The notes under the pieces were generated by a model. The model made no database searches and had not been told where the DNA came from. It worked only from the letters and a program-made list of their open reading frames with translations. Below are positions 1-11,627 of a DNA stretch of 64,000 nucleotides, piece after piece (position 1 is the first letter of the stretch; every line of letters starts with the position of its first letter). Origin of the DNA: Bemisia tabaci. Its lineage: Eukaryota; Arthropoda; Insecta; Hemiptera; Aleyrodidae. Made by a program: the position numbers and the translations under genes. The stretch covers positions 53,316,826-53,380,825 of the forward strand of contig NC_092798.1 of assembly GCF_918797505.1 (NCBI RefSeq), in the 5' to 3' direction.

Positions 1-426
1 CATCGCCCATCGCCAAAGGGTATCCCGGGATAAGCATGTCAAAATGCCCTTGTGAACGGATTTTTATTTTAACCATTTTAAGTCATCAAGGGTGTCCTAA
101 AACTTAGGTTTTGGGGAATTTTAGCCCCCCAACCCCCTCCGCCCCCCTCAGACCCCCAAAAACCGCTTTTTGGGGCTATTTTTGACGATGCTAACGTCTT
201 TTCCTCATAACTTTCGTAATTTTCGTTAGAATTGAACCAAAATCTGTCAGAATCTACATCAATTAGCTTAGTTTTTGTAGAAAAAAATTCATTATCATCG
301 GATAATATTTTGGCTTCTAAAAAAATTCGTAAAATTTTTAAAAAAAATCATTTTTTTCCTTTTTTCGCGCAAGGTGACGTATGGAAACGAGGACACAAAC
401 AAAAATTGCCTCTTTTCTTAAGTTAT

Positions 427-1280
427 ACATCCAATAAGATACAGAAAAAATTTCATGTTGATCGGAGTGGTGCGCCCTACTTAAAAAACGCAATTTTCTA
501 ACCTCAAAACGGCCAAAATGCCACCATAGCCTCCTTTGATGACTAGGCGTGGAGAAATATGTAGAGAGAAACATCCGGTTTTATCGTCTCACCTCTTAAG
601 TGATCCACTTAAGTACCTTGAGCCGAAATTTCGAGTTGATCAGAGTGGTGCGCAACACCCAAGCACGCAACTTTCTGACCTCAAAACGGTCAAATTGCCC
701 ATTTCGGCACCAATTATCACTCCGTGTCAAAAAATAAGAAGGGGGACATCCGGTTCTATCATCTCACCTCTTAAGTGATCCACTTAAGTACCTTGAGCCA
801 AAATTTCGAGTTGATCGGAGTGGTGCGCAACACCCAAACACGCAATTTTCTAACCTCAAAACGGCCAAATTGCTCATTTCGGGTGATTTCGGCACCCATT
901 ATTACTCCGAGTCAAAAAATAAGAAGAGGTACATCCGATATTATTGTCCTTCCTCATAAATTAGACACATAAGTACATTTAGTCGAAATTTCGTGTCGAT
1001 CAGAGTGGTGCGCAACACCCAAGCACGCAATTTTCTAACCTCAAAACGGCCAAATTGCCCATTTCGGCTGAATTCGGAACCCATTATCACTCCGTGTCAA
1101 AAAATAAGAAGAGGGACATCCGGTTTTACTATCTCACCTCTTAAGTGATCCACTTAGGTACCTTGAGCCAAAATTTCGAGTTAATCAGAGTGGTGCGCGA
1201 CACCGAAACACGCCGTATTCTAACCTGAAACCTCCCAAAATTCTCATTTTGGCATTCATTATCACTGTATGTCAGCGACG
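427..1280. repeat. Tandem repeat array, left foldback arm
   Basis: About five direct repeats share the landmark ACATCC, at 427, 571, 746, 931 and 1116. The first spacing is 144 bp and the later ones 175, 185 and 185 bp. Each unit carries TTGATCRGAGTGGTGCGC, then CCTCAAAACGG, then a CACTCCGTGTCAAAAAATAAGAAG-like segment (given here by its landmarks). The units are diverged from one another far more than the two arms are. That means the array is older than the current arm pair, or that the arms are kept alike by gene conversion. Confidence 0.8.
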
Positions 1281-1457
1281 AGCCCGCTTGTACGTATTAT
1301 TGAAGTTTGGAGGAGGGAACGCTGGGGGATGAGCGAGCCTCCCTCCTGTCATATAATTCCTGGGAGTTCAGAGGTTTCGCTGAGTGATCGGGTCTGCTAC
1401 GCTGTAGGGTGCCAAAATGAACTTTGAAATGTGCATGATGCACTTTTCAAGCGGGCT

Positions 1458-2311
1458 CGTCGCTGACATACAGTGATAATGAATGCCAAAATGTGAATTT
1501 TGGGAGGTTTCAGGTTAGAATACGGCGTGTTTCGGTGTCGCGCACCACTCTGATTAATTCGAAATTTTGGCTCAAGGTACCTAAGTGGATCACTTAAGAG
1601 GTGAGATAGTAAAACCGGATGTCCCTCTTCTTATTTTTTGACACGGAGTGATAATGGGTTCCGAATTCAGCCGAAATGGGCAATTTGGCCGTTTTGAGGT
1701 TAGAAAATTGCGTGCTTGGGTGTTGCGCACCACTCTGATCGACACGAAATTTCGACTAAATGTACTTATGTGTCTAATTTATGAGGAAGGACAATAATAT
1801 CGGATGTACCTCTTCTTATTTTTTGACTCGGAGTAATAATGGGTGCCGAAATCACCCGAAATGAGCAATTTGGCCGTTTTGAGGTTAGAAAATTGCGTGT
1901 TTTGGGTGTTGCGCACCACTCCGATCAACTCGAAATTTTGGCTCAAGGTACTTAAGTGGATCACTTAAGAGGTGAGATGATAGAACCGGATGTCCCCCTT
2001 CTTATTTTTTGACACGGAGTGATAATTGGTGCCGAAATGGGCAATTTGACCGTTTTGAGGTCAGAAAGTTGCGTGCTTGGGTGTTGCGCACCACTCTGAT
2101 CAACTCGAAATTTCGGCTCAAGGTACTTAAGTGGATCACTTAAGAGGTGAGACGATAAAACCGGATGTTTCTCTCTACATATTTCTCCACGCCTAGTCAT
2201 CAAAGGAGGCTATGGTGGCATTTTGGCCGTTTTGAGGTTAGAAAATTGCGTTTTTAAGTAGGGCGCACCACTCCGATCAACATGAAATTTTTTCTGTATC
2301 TTATTGGATGT
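1458..2311. repeat. Tandem repeat array, right foldback arm
   Basis: This is the reverse complement of the array in the left arm, with the same unit order inverted. The GGATGT landmark recurs at the mirrored positions. It carries no additional information of its own apart from a few substitutions relative to the left arm. Confidence 0.8.
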
Positions 2312-2739
2312 ATAACTTAAGAAAAGAGGCAATTTTTGTTTGTGTCCTCGTTTCCATACGTCACCTTGCGCGAAAAAAGGAAAAAAAATGATTTTTTTTT
2401 AAAAATTTTACGAATTTTTTTAGAAGCCAAAATATTATCCGATGATAATGAATTTTTTTCTACAAAAACTAAGCTAATTGATGTAGATTCTGACAAATTT
2501 TGGTTCAATTCTAACGAAAATTACGAATGTTATGAGGAAAAGACGTTAGCATCGTCAAAAATAGCCCCAAAAAGCGGTTTTTGGGGGTCTGAGGGGGGGC
2601 GGAGGGGTTGGGGGGCTAAAATTCCCCAAAACCTAAGTTTTAGGACACCCTTGATGACTTAAAATGGTTTAAAATAAAAATCCGTTCACAAGGGCATTTT
2701 GACATGCTTATCCCGGGATACCCTTTATTTGGGCAATTC

Positions 2740-3190
2740 GATTTTTTACATGAAAACGTTTTTGCGAATTCCTCCGAAAATGTTCAGGAAATTGCTTCGT
2801 AATATGCAAAAAATTCACTGACATTTGCACACAAATTCGCACAACCGTTTTTATGTAAAAAATTAAATTGCCCGATTGAATTTGGCAATAGCTGATGTTG
2901 CGTGGTTCCTTTCTGCTTCACGCGGTCCAATTGGATCCCATTTAGCGAAAAGGAACCAGCGCACTCACAGTGTTATAAAAATGTTGCTTCTTCATAATTA
3001 TCTAAAAATTTTCCCAGGATGACAAATAGTTTTGGCTTTCCACCAAAAAATTGTTAATTCGGAAGGAATATAACGTGTAAATTTTAATACCGGATAGACA
3101 TTAAGTATTTTTAAAAGAAAAGAAAAAGTTGCATGATTTCGGAAACGCTATAATCGCGCTGGTTGCGTTTTGCTAAATGCGATCCAATTG
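2740..3190. repeat. Dispersed repeat S, copy 1
   Basis: The segment from about 2966 to 3190 (TTCTTCATAATTATC, then TTTCCACCAAAAAATTG, then TAATCGCGCTGGTTGCG) matches 10948-11165 closely. The earlier part (AAAAAATTAAATTGCCCGAT, then GGTTCCTTTCTGCTTCACG) has diverged relatives near 4619-4710, 34490-34560 and 36270-36321. No coding sequence or terminal repeat is evident. It is an old interspersed repeat of unknown class. Confidence 0.55.
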
Positions 3191-3491
3191 TAAGTGCACT
3201 CCCTGCTTCCCAAAAATGACTAAAATTTTAAAGTATTGAGTAAATGTTTGAGGGAAGCATGGCATGTCTCTTATTTTTCATCTCACTCGTGCAACCCTGG
3301 GAGAATGCGTTGAGTGTGGACAATACTCAATAGCGCATAATGGCCGATATTCGTATGCTAATCAAGAAGCGCCCCGTCCCGCCCCCCGCCCCGCCACCGC
3401 TCCCATCCAAGAGCTTTTCATCCAAGGTTCCACCGGTTCCACCAAGTCGGCAACCGACAAACCACGACCACCACGATGACAGCACACCATC

Positions 3492-3746
3492 ACTCCCTTG
3501 CTAAGCAAAAACGCCGTATGAACCTTCAGGCCTTGCCAAATTTCCTCTGATAGAACAAGAATTCCCTGGTAAACCTTTGAAGATTTTTCTTCCCTCTTTT
3601 CAGATAATTTTGCTCCCAATTTTATCTACAGTTCTAGAAAATTTCGAGGAGGAATGTTCATAACTTTCCTCAAAAATAAATATATATCTAAAGGAAATTT
3701 GGCAACTCTCGAATGTTCATACGACGTTCTTCCTTAGCACGGCAGA
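3492..3746. mobile_element. Palindromic MITE, family A copy 1
   Basis: Family A elements are about 235-260 bp with terminal inverted repeats that read roughly ACTGCCGTGCTAAGGAAGAA then CGCCGTATGAAC. The inner arms are also partly complementary (TTGCCAAATTTCC near the left end, GGAAATTTGGCAA near the right). This copy has a worn left end (ACTCCCTTGCTAAGC) and a good right end (CCTTAGCACGGCAGA). It has no coding capacity. It is one of about 12 copies or fragments in the window. Confidence 0.75.
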
Positions 3747-3790
3747 TTACGACCACTATCGATACCTCGCCACGCTTCACCGTCTTCCAT

Positions 3791-4035
3791 CGCCGCACAC
3801 TGGATCGAGTCGATAGGAGAGATCGGACAAAATTTGGAAACCTTAAACTCTTATAACTCCGTTTATACCAATTTTTAAGGTTCTAAAAGTGGTTTCTTTG
3901 TTATCCTCGTGTAATTTCTTCTTAGAATCACCCCGTAAAATTTAAAATGTGATGAAATAAACATCAAAATCTGCAGTAATGGTCAAAAATTTCATGGCCG
4001 ACCTCTCTCATTGGCTCGATCCACTGTGCGTCGCC
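3791..4035. mobile_element. MITE family E, copy 1
   Basis: The element is about 245 bp with imperfect terminal inverted repeats: CGCCGCACACTGGATCGAGT at the left, and ATCCACTGTGCGTCGCC closing the right end. The interior (CTTATAACTCCGTTTATAC, TTCTAAAAGTGG, AAATTTAAAATGTGATGAAAT) is shared with the copy at 11628-11874. It is non-coding. The superfamily is not assigned because no clear target duplication is visible. Confidence 0.65.
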
Positions 4036-5555
4036 GGCTGCGCCGTTCGTTCCAACAACGACGTATCACTATCTTAGTTTTCCCGAATATCTTCCAATAA
4101 AGCACCCCGATGAGGAACTTTTGAAATGTTTTCGCAATTCAACCCGGTGTACCTGAAATTTTCAACGTTTCTACACTCTCTCAAAAATAAATACACATTG
4201 TTGGAAATCGAGGAGTGAAACTTGGCGCCGACGTCTATATAGCACCCGAAAACCCCGAGTAAAAATGCAAACTGAAATTAGCACCATAAAAACGTATGAT
4301 ACTCCGCAAAAAGTATAGATTCCGCTCCGTAATAGTGTAAGCCATTCCGTAAGGAGAATTTATTTGGTTCCGCATCCATATCATTCGGGGTTTTTGGACT
4401 CCGGCACCTATTTCACTCCAAAATTTTCAACAATAAGTATCATCCGTGAAAATTTGGGGACATTCAAATGCTCGTTAGGTGTTCTGCCGTAGCATCTGTG
4501 CCACCGGTTGATTCCGTAAACCAAGCTGCGTTCAGAGATACGTCGGATCAGACTGCACTCGGAAATGTTCAATGAATTTTCTGCTTAGTGCGAACGAATG
4601 TCTTAAAAAATTTTAAAAAAATCCGCACAACCGATCTCTTTTAAAAAATTAAACTGCTCAGTTGAACTTGGCCGCTGGTGTGACTAGGTTCTTATCTGCT
4701 AAACGCGGCCCAATTTTGTATTCATGCTTTTCAGTTGGGGTTGGGGTGCTACGCATCTAGGAGTAGCGAGCACCCGAACTTTAATGACAGTTTTTCACCC
4801 CCAGATCAACACCTTCACCCCCAATTTTTCCTCGGCATCGGCTGAAATATTCAAGATTCTGGGTCAAGCTGGAAAGTTCCATGGATGCGCGAGCCCCTTC
4901 CTCGGAGCGGGCGCGAAGCCCCTGGCGCTCGGTACTTATGAGCCGCGGAAAGAAGCCGATAAATCAAGTTTAATGGGTTCGGCCGCAGCGTCACGCCACC
5001 GCCGCCGCCGCCGCGTTTTCCGCCACCCGCGGGGGACGAGGAGGGGGAGCAGGGGGGGGGGGGCTCGGAGCCGCTGAATCGCTCATGCTGAATCACCCAC
5101 GACACACTTCTCGGCGACTCCGAATAGCTGCATCACCATCAATTGTCCTTAAATTAAATTATTATCATTACGATCGTCTCTCTCCGACCCCCTGCCTACG
5201 ACGCCACGTCGTTTGGAATTCGCGTCGATTTTCGTTCGGGGCGTCCTCCGCGCGGAACTCAAAATTTTCCGGGAAGGTAGCTCCCGGGTACAAGGATGGG
5301 AAAGTTCCTTGGGATACCTGCATACGCTCCAGGTCCTTCTTCAAAGTGTGAGTTGTGTACCTATAAAGTTCCTATTCCAGTGGTTACGTGACAACGGCCG
5401 GGGTCAGGTCGCCACTCTATTTTTTTAGTTTTATTAATTTTTTGTTTTTCTTCGCAGCTGAAAATGAGCTGGTAAGAGCTGGAAACGTCCTGCATTTTAA
5501 TGTAGTCTTGTTCCCCCATGTTTTAATTCCCTCCTTATTCATTTGTATCAATAAA
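4036..5555. other. No recognisable gene; worn repeat pieces
   Basis: The only recognisable parts are a diverged S-like fragment at about 4600-4710 and a GC-rich, CpG-containing patch at about 4890-5080. The patch has GCCGCCGCCGCCGCG and a run of 12 G. Short reading frames cross the GC-rich patch on both strands, but none resembles a known protein. They look like compositional artefacts. Confidence 0.5.
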
Positions 5556-5809
5556 TCGTCATCTTCCAGGCAAAGTATCACAAGCGCCATGCGACGTTTA
5601 AAAATTTCCGCCGCCATTATTTTTTTACAGAGAAATTGGTCAACGAAGCTGTCCGAAAATTACACCGAATTTTCTTTGTGCTGCCGGTAAAATTTAGTGA
5701 AATTTTCGAACAAGTTCAACCTACAATTTCTCAGTAAAAAAATATAATGGCGGCGGAAATTTTTAAACGTCGCATGGCGCTTGTGATACTTTGCCTGGAA
5801 GGTGACGAA
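5556..5809. mobile_element. Palindromic MITE L
   Basis: This is a 254-bp hairpin element. The left arm (TCGTCATCTTCCAGGCAAAG ... CCGCCGCCATTATTTTTTTAC) is mirrored at the right (ATATAATGGCGGCGGAAATT ... CTTTGCCTGGAAGGTGACGA). The arms are roughly 75 bp and nearly identical, with an imperfect centre. The same 17-residue peptide can be read from either strand because of the symmetry, so these reading frames are not genes. Confidence 0.8.
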
Positions 5810-6823
5810 ATGTGTGTATGTTTTTCTGTGAAAAATTCCCGGGAAAGTAGATGTCAATTCAGAAAGTTCTCGTTTCTGGGATCAAAAAAGTTCTCAATCG
5901 AGGAAATCTTGGTGGAGGAAATCCAAACAACTTGGTGCCGCAAAGTCGTTCTTCAGGAGCGCGAAGGGCTGTCCATCAGGGGTTGGGCTGCGTATTGGCT
6001 AGGAGGCGACTTCCTAGTTGCTCATATTTTCTTCTGCGTTCAACTTGCAGGCAATAAATCGATCTTTCGGCCAACGGCGTGAAAAGATGTTGACGACAAC
6101 GCTTTGATGCAACTTTTCGCACTTCTTGGATATGTGTGTAGCTTACGAAAAAATGAAGGCACTCCGACGATGGAATCTTCGCGATACGATGCAACGAGCC
6201 TCTGTTTGTCTACGTGAATGATTTTTACCCTAAATTCTGCAATTTTCTCCCATGGGAGTGAGCGTAGGGAAAATGCTGATAACACTCGGAGAATGTAGCA
6301 TTCAAGAAATACTGTAAACCCTAGTTTTTACGTCAAATTGTTTTGTTTTTAAGTTTGCTTTGTTTCTAATACTTTGCTCTGGTTCTTTTGTTGCAGGTGA
6401 GTTTCAGATATTTTTCAGCCGACGCTTTAAACGTGTCAAAGTGTTATGGTTTCTCGAAGCCTTCCTCGTGGGTTCGTTAGTTCTTTTCTCTTTCTTTCTT
6501 TTCAGCTAATGCTTTTTTGTGTTCATATTCGTTAATCGTGTTGTGTGACATGGTACATAATGGGTATAGAGAAACGATCGAGTATTATAAAAATTCCAGC
6601 AAAGTCGGTAGTTTGCAATACATCATGTCCAAAGTTTAAAATAGACGCACTTAAGCTAAAAGGAATGTTATACCAATGAATTAAAAAATCAAAAATAACT
6701 ACGCCAAAACTGTGTTCTTAGTTCCTGCTCAGTGGATTCATGAAAGCTCATTTTGGAACTAAGTGATTTTGAACATCGCAATCACATTCTAAACGTGCAC
6801 CTGTGCACCTGCACTTGTAATCA
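5810..6823. other. No recognisable feature
   Basis: This is AT-rich sequence with short reading frames only. There are no terminal repeats, tandem arrays or conserved protein motifs that I can recognise. Confidence 0.5.
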
Positions 6824-6955
6824 AATTGGACGTATTTTTATCAAACAGAACTAGGTGCATTATGACGTGAGCCCTGTTATACACTTATCCTTATGGGTCT
6901 CAGGGCTCATGTCTTCATGCACATAGTTCCGTTTGATAGAAATGTACGTCCAATT
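6824..6955. mobile_element. 130-bp hairpin MITE, family B copy 1
   Basis: Family B is a near-complete hairpin of about 130 bp. Its ends read AATTGGACGTATTT / ACGTCCAATT, the next stem part is AACNGAACTAGGTGCAT, and the inner stem is GTGAGCCCTG / CAGGGCTCA. A loop of about 25 bp sits between. This copy has AATT on both flanks. Four full copies and one composite occur in the window. It is non-coding. Confidence 0.8.
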
Positions 6956-7945
6956 GCACTCCATACATGAGAAAACTTGCTTGTTCAGGCGTAGTTTTGT
7001 TTAAGAGGAAACCTAACTTTGAACACCGAACGCTACATTTATCACGCGATACGGTGTCAAAAGTGGGTTCGTATGTGAAATAATCGGTGCTAAAATATTG
7101 TAAGAAGTGCCACGTAAGAGTTTTCCCGAGCGTTTTTTAAAATTTGAACTTATTTTAGGAAAGGAAAGTCCTGTTTTTACACTTATTTTAGGCGAAGGTT
7201 ACTAAATTGGCTCTCTCGCATTGGTAATCAACAGTATGCGTTCTGAAAGTGTGCGCATTTTTTCCCCTCGCCGTTTTACTATTTTTCCACTGGTACTTAA
7301 CGACGATTCCGCCGGGTAAAATGCGCTGCGTGACTCACGGCAGGTCGTCAGTGACCCACTGATTGAATTTTCGGACTCGAGACGAGGCCGATCCGTGCTG
7401 AAGCGTGGCTCACCGCAATCGCATCGCTGTTACATCACTCCAGCTGCTCATCTTCATCGCGCGAGCGAAAGATTTAGACGCACCGCTAGTTGCGAGTTGC
7501 CAGCCCCGCTCTCTGCGTCAATTCTCATTTCCACCATATTCCGCTTTTCATAATCGAATAGTCTTATTGCGAGCCTTGCTTCTACTAAGCAAATTTTCGC
7601 GATCGAATATCTATCATCACACGAATTGATGAATGGAGAGTGATGCCTATGATCGAAAAGAGCAGGAGCCAATCAGAGTTCAGATTTTGTTTTAAAGAAA
7701 TTAAAAAGAAAATACGAAAATACAAAACACTAAAACGCAGCAAATTGCAAACACATCAGCAGACTTGAAATGACAAAACACAACAGAGAGAAATGACGAA
7801 ACAACAATTCTGGTGAAAGATGAAGTTTCTGGCATCGATAGCATCAATTCAAAAATTCAATTCAAGTCCCGGGCTGAACTCGAAATATCAAATTGATGGA
7901 TTTCAACGGTCTGCGGCGAGGTACCAACCAAGAATGTTATACCAA

Positions 7946-8355
7946 GCATTTTATCTGGAATTTTATTTGATGAAGATTCATGAAATTTTGCATCTCTGAC
8001 CGGGCAAAGTCCTCTCTGAAAAACAAAGCAAAAACCTTGAGTGTAATTTTTAGTCTAGGTCGGCAACCCACATCAAATCGCCGAGAACCCGAAAAGAAAT
8101 TTCGAAATTCGGCACCTGGGTATTTTTCTTCTTTTTTTTCGAATTTTTAAAATTTAGATTTCACTGTTTGTATGCATTTTACGGTATACTGAGTCCTCGC
8201 CAGAGACTGAAAAAAAAATCTCGGAATTTTATATGACATTTTATTGGATACATTTTCATGAAATTTTGCGTCTCTGACCGGTGAAAGTCCTTTCTGAATA
8301 AGAGAAAAAAATTACTCTCGGGGTGAAATTTCGAGTCCGGGTCGGCAACGGAGGA
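7946..8355. repeat. Degenerate two-copy direct repeat, period about 278
   Basis: CATGAAATTTTGCATCTCTG at about 7979 recurs, with one change, at about 8257. The shared stretch extends through GACCGG, AAAGTCC, TCTGAA and ending GTCGGCAAC in both. The copies are clearly diverged, with indels. No terminal inverted repeats are visible. Confidence 0.55.
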
Positions 8356-8664
8356 GGCTTCGCGGTGGACCAGCGATGCTCGTAAAACACGAGAGCCATT
8401 AGAGAGAAAAGAATCGAGCTTAATCACCAGCGGCAGCCAACTCTATTTATTCAGGTGCTAAATACACGCTATTCGCGCCACGCCGCGCCGCGCCGCGCGC
8501 TCCCACTAGTCGTCCCTCGACCTTGCCCCCCCCCCTTCCCCCTTCCTCATCCCCGGGGATCCCTGCTCCCGCTCCGCCGAGCAGTCTGCCTTATCCCGCC
8601 TCGTCCCTTTGGCTCTCCCGCTTGGAGACGCTAATGCTGAATTCAAGGAGGATCCCCATAGGTG
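8356..8664. other. GC-rich, CpG-containing stretch without a recognised gene
   Basis: The block CGCCACGCCGCGCCGCGCCG and following C-rich sequence at about 8470-8600 stands out against AT-rich flanks. It could be a remnant of a promoter-like CpG patch or simple GC-rich low-complexity DNA. No exon is convincing. Confidence 0.35.
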
Positions 8665-8730
8665 TCACAACGCCGGGATACAACTATTCGTGCTCTCCGG
8701 ATGTCCAGGTTGCATACACGAAATAATGCA
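8665..8730. repeat. Short dispersed motif T, copy 1
   Basis: This 60-70 bp motif reads ATACAACTATTCGTG, then GATGTCC, then GTTGCATACACGAA. It recurs at 17935-17985 (inverted), 24787-24905, 52034-52160, 56082-56145 and 56157-56290. In the last three locations it continues into ATTGAAGGCG and a further block. Its nature is unknown. Confidence 0.55.
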
Positions 8731-10138
8731 GGCGGTTTGTACTTCGCACGGCGCCGCGCCGGTGGTGTACCCCATTTGATTCATTGTACTTTTATTCTAT
8801 TTTGATTGATATTTATTTCGGGCCTTTTATCCGGCGATCTCTTTGAAAAATCATCTGTTAACGTATTTTCACATGTTATTTAATTTGCTTTTACTAATGC
8901 TCATCATGTTATACCAATTGGTATATGTTTTGTCATTATGAGGGGTTTCGTTCGTTGATTTCCTCTGGTTGTAGGTAGGTGTAGTGCCAATTACTCATGC
9001 ATAGCTTGGGTCCTTAATTTTTCATCATGTTTTAACCATAAGTCATCAATTAATCTTTAACATAATGTTCATACTTTTCATACCTAATATTGTTCTGCCT
9101 GAAAAGCAATCAATTTTTCTCCTTAAAAACTACGACTTTTCCTCTCTACTCGGAGATAACCCCAATTTTTAGAGGCGGAGAGGAGAGAGCTGAAAGTGAT
9201 AAAAATGTGACGAGAAACCTGGATCGTCAGAAATCGAGATACTTTTTCGACCCGCTCTATTTCGGTACCTTATTTTTCCTCTAAATTTTCAACATTTTGC
9301 AGCCTAATCGCGGGGCAATCTTCCCGGGAGCAATTTGATTTCCATCGGCGACCCGAACGAAGGAGTCAGGGACGATTTGTTTATTACTATCATTCTTAAA
9401 ATACCCGAGTCCCCGGGGGCCCGGGTGGGGCGGGGCGGGGGGGGGGGGGCGCATCGGGAGAAATTAATATCTGGCATTGTTGTGCTCCGTGTACGATCCT
9501 TTGCTTTAATGGCGCGCTATTGTTCCCCGTTGGAAGGGATGGCGACTGGCGCCGGGAACAAAGCCCCCGCTTCCCGCTTTTATTGTATTTTAATTGTTTA
9601 CTTTTATTTATTCTCCCTCCCCCCCTCCGCCCTTCCCCTCTCCACCTCGGGCGCCTCCTCAGCGCCGGCTCCGTTCCTCGCTGTGTACAGATGTTGGCCG
9701 TCCGGAACGCTGCGAGACATAATTATCACCCACACCCCCACCCCGCCGCCCCCTTTGCTTTTCTTTTTTCACCCTTCCGCCCTGAAAGAGAGGACTTTAT
9801 TCTATGGGATCTTGCCCGGTATCGGAATCCCTTTAGCGTCATGATACTCTAGTTATCTTCATTTTCTGAGAGCGTTCAGTGTGCCGTGATGAGTACGGCC
9901 GGAATTTTTAGGCCTTTCTCGATACTGCCTCAACTTGAACTTCCCTAGAGTTCCCTTCGGGTGCAGAAAGGTTGTATTCTAAGCTCCTTCAAAATAAAAT
10001 ACAAATTGGCCCCTGCTCTTGGAAAAATGATTATGCACGAATTTTATGATTCTATCATCAATTCCGTAACTAAAGAATGCGTTCAAACCCCCGTGAACAT
10101 AGAATTAGAGGCACAGTTTCGGTGCCAAGTGATGAGGA
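8731..10138. other. No recognisable gene; low-complexity patches
   Basis: There is a run of 12 G near 9438-9450 and C-rich sequence at about 9610-9770. A 169-codon reading frame crosses both and is therefore compositional, with no domain recognised. Nothing else could be assigned. Confidence 0.5.
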
Positions 10139-10945
10139 CAGGGCCGGATTTACCTACTTGCCGCCCATGGGCCGCCTGTATTTTGCCGCCCCCTTCTCAT
10201 TCGTTTTGAAACAACAATAAAACCATAAAGTGAACGTGCCGGAGGGGAGGGTGCGTAAAACGCGTTTACTCGTGTTGGACTTATTTTTTTGCGAAAGCCG
10301 TGTCAACAATACTAGCGAAAGTTCACGGAGCTTTGCGCGGAAGTTAAGTTCCGTAAACCTATATCTCTGTGTGGACAAGGCCTCCCATTTATAAGAAATG
10401 TACGGAAAAATTATGAAAGAACAAACATATACGTGGTTTAATAATTTTAACCTTCTATGGCATGAATTAATTTTGGGTCTCAGATTCCAGGTGACACTAA
10501 TCTATTTTGTAGCTTGCATGAAAAAAATAGACATTTTTTTTCTCAAAATTTTAAAGTGAAGGGAATCAATTTTTCAAAAAAAGAAAAAACTAATGAAACT
10601 TTGCAAAATCATGGCGCAGGGAAAAGACTCAGTTCTCGAAAACTCCGAATATACGTTGTTCGAATTCGTAACGCTATGCCATAGATGGTTAACTTTCGCT
10701 GCCGCGCTGCGCTGACCGCGTGAAGAGTTCCTACAGTCTTGTAGGCGCTGTGCGTTTCACGCCAACCGCTGCCGAACGCACTGTGTTTGACGCAATGCGT
10801 GAAGTATTCATGAAGTCTTGTAGGCGCTATGCGTTCCACGCTGACCGCGCTGTGTTTGACGCAATGCGTGAAGTATTCATGCAGTCTTGTAGGCGCTATG
10901 CGTTACACGCCGACGGCTGCTGACCGCACTGTGTTTGACGCAGTG
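10139..10945 (-). mobile_element. hAT-type non-autonomous element G, truncated copy 1
   Basis: The left end begins CAGGGCCGGATTTACC followed by GCCGCCCATGGGCCGCCTGT. This matches, in reverse, the right ends of the copies at 36322-37079 and 44310-44999. CAGGG ends fit the 5'-YARNG terminal rule of hAT elements. The distal end with its terminal repeat is missing. The element instead runs into a local tandem array and then into repeat S sequence at about 10946, so it is truncated or was interrupted. Confidence 0.7.
10718..10940. repeat. Tandem array inside element G (about 70-80 bp units)
   Basis: TCTTGTAGGCGCT occurs at about 10736, 10816 and 10886, each embedded in GACGCAATGCGTGAAGTATT-like sequence. 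The other two G copies carry one or two units of this block, so the array expanded in this copy. A 67-codon reading frame across it is simply the repeat in translation. Confidence 0.7.
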
Positions 10946-11165
10946 TTGTAAAAATGTGTGGCTTCTTCATAATTCTCTAAAAAATCTCCCAGAGTAGCAA
11001 ATAGTTTTGACTTTCCACCAAAAAATTTTATTTTAAAAGGAAAATAATTGTGTAAATTTTAATATCGTACTTATGTTAAGTAAGTTTAAAAGAAAAGGAG
11101 AAGTTGCACGATATTGAAAACACTGTAATCGCGCTGCTTCCTTTTTGCTAAAAGCGATCTAATAT
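10946..11165. repeat. Dispersed repeat S, copy 2
   Basis: It matches 2966-3190 along its length, sharing TTCTTCATAATT, GCAAATAGTTTTGACTTTCC, AAATTTTAATA and TAATCGCGCTG. It abuts the broken end of element G directly. G may therefore have inserted into an S copy and later lost its far end. Confidence 0.6.
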
Positions 11166-11627
11166 ATTCGCGCAAAAATCAGGGAATCTCATCTCAAATA
11201 TTAGGAAAAATCTGGAACATACCAAAAAAGTTCCAATAGGCACCCTCTTTGAAGTTTTTTGATTCTTAACCTTTTTCCATAGGTCATATCAAATCCAAGA
11301 AAGTCGACAAAGGGGAGAGAGATGAAGAGGGAAATGGGGGGGGGGGGGGAGATGTATACATATGAAAAGCTGTTCACTCATCCAAATTTCCAGATTTGCT
11401 CCTTTTTTTTTCTTTTGGTTACTCGCGGTATTTCCCGATGGAGCATACTCATCTCGGAGGCGTTATTAATAAGTGTCTCCCTGTCACTCACTCCTCCCTC
11501 ACACTACATCTTTTCATCTGCGAGAGTCTTGAGCGTGATGTGGAGCTGTAGATTAATTCTCCGAGTTAATGAAAGCCTCGCCTGACGAATCCATCCACAT
11601 TCTGCGATCCGCCCGCCCGCCGATCCA
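11166..11627. other. No recognisable feature except a G run
   Basis: A run of 12 G occurs at about 11337-11348. No gene, terminal repeat or tandem array was recognised. Confidence 0.5.

Larger units (their letters stand above)
15..2726. mobile_element. Large foldback (long inverted repeat) element
   Basis: The two ends are reverse complements: the left arm runs from about 15 to 1290 and the right arm from 1448 to about 2726, with a 157-bp unpaired loop. By eye the arms differ at only a handful of bases and 1-bp indels, so they are over 99% alike. Each outer end carries the self-complementary 12-mer TATCCCGGGATA. The arms contain internal tandem units (separate entries). This layout, long arms built of direct repeats around a short unique loop, is that of foldback (FB-like) transposons. 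No transposase is encoded; the short reading frames in the arms are mirror copies of one another. No target duplication could be found, because the left end is only 14 bases from the window edge. Confidence 0.85.

Noticed and set aside
427..1280. Regular repeats that might be taken for a CRISPR array
   Set aside because: The units are 175-185 bp, diverged and without spacer structure, and they lie within foldback arms in a eukaryotic genome.
5561..5857. Identical peptide MAAEIFKRRMALVILCLE encoded on both strands
   Set aside because: It is the consequence of the palindromic MITE at 5556-5809, not two genes.
9335..9844. 169-codon reading frame on the plus strand
   Set aside because: It translates a G run and C-rich low-complexity DNA, and a second frame is equally open there.
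10720..10923. Repetitive 67-codon frame resembling a repeat protein
   Set aside because: It is the translation of the internal tandem array of element G.
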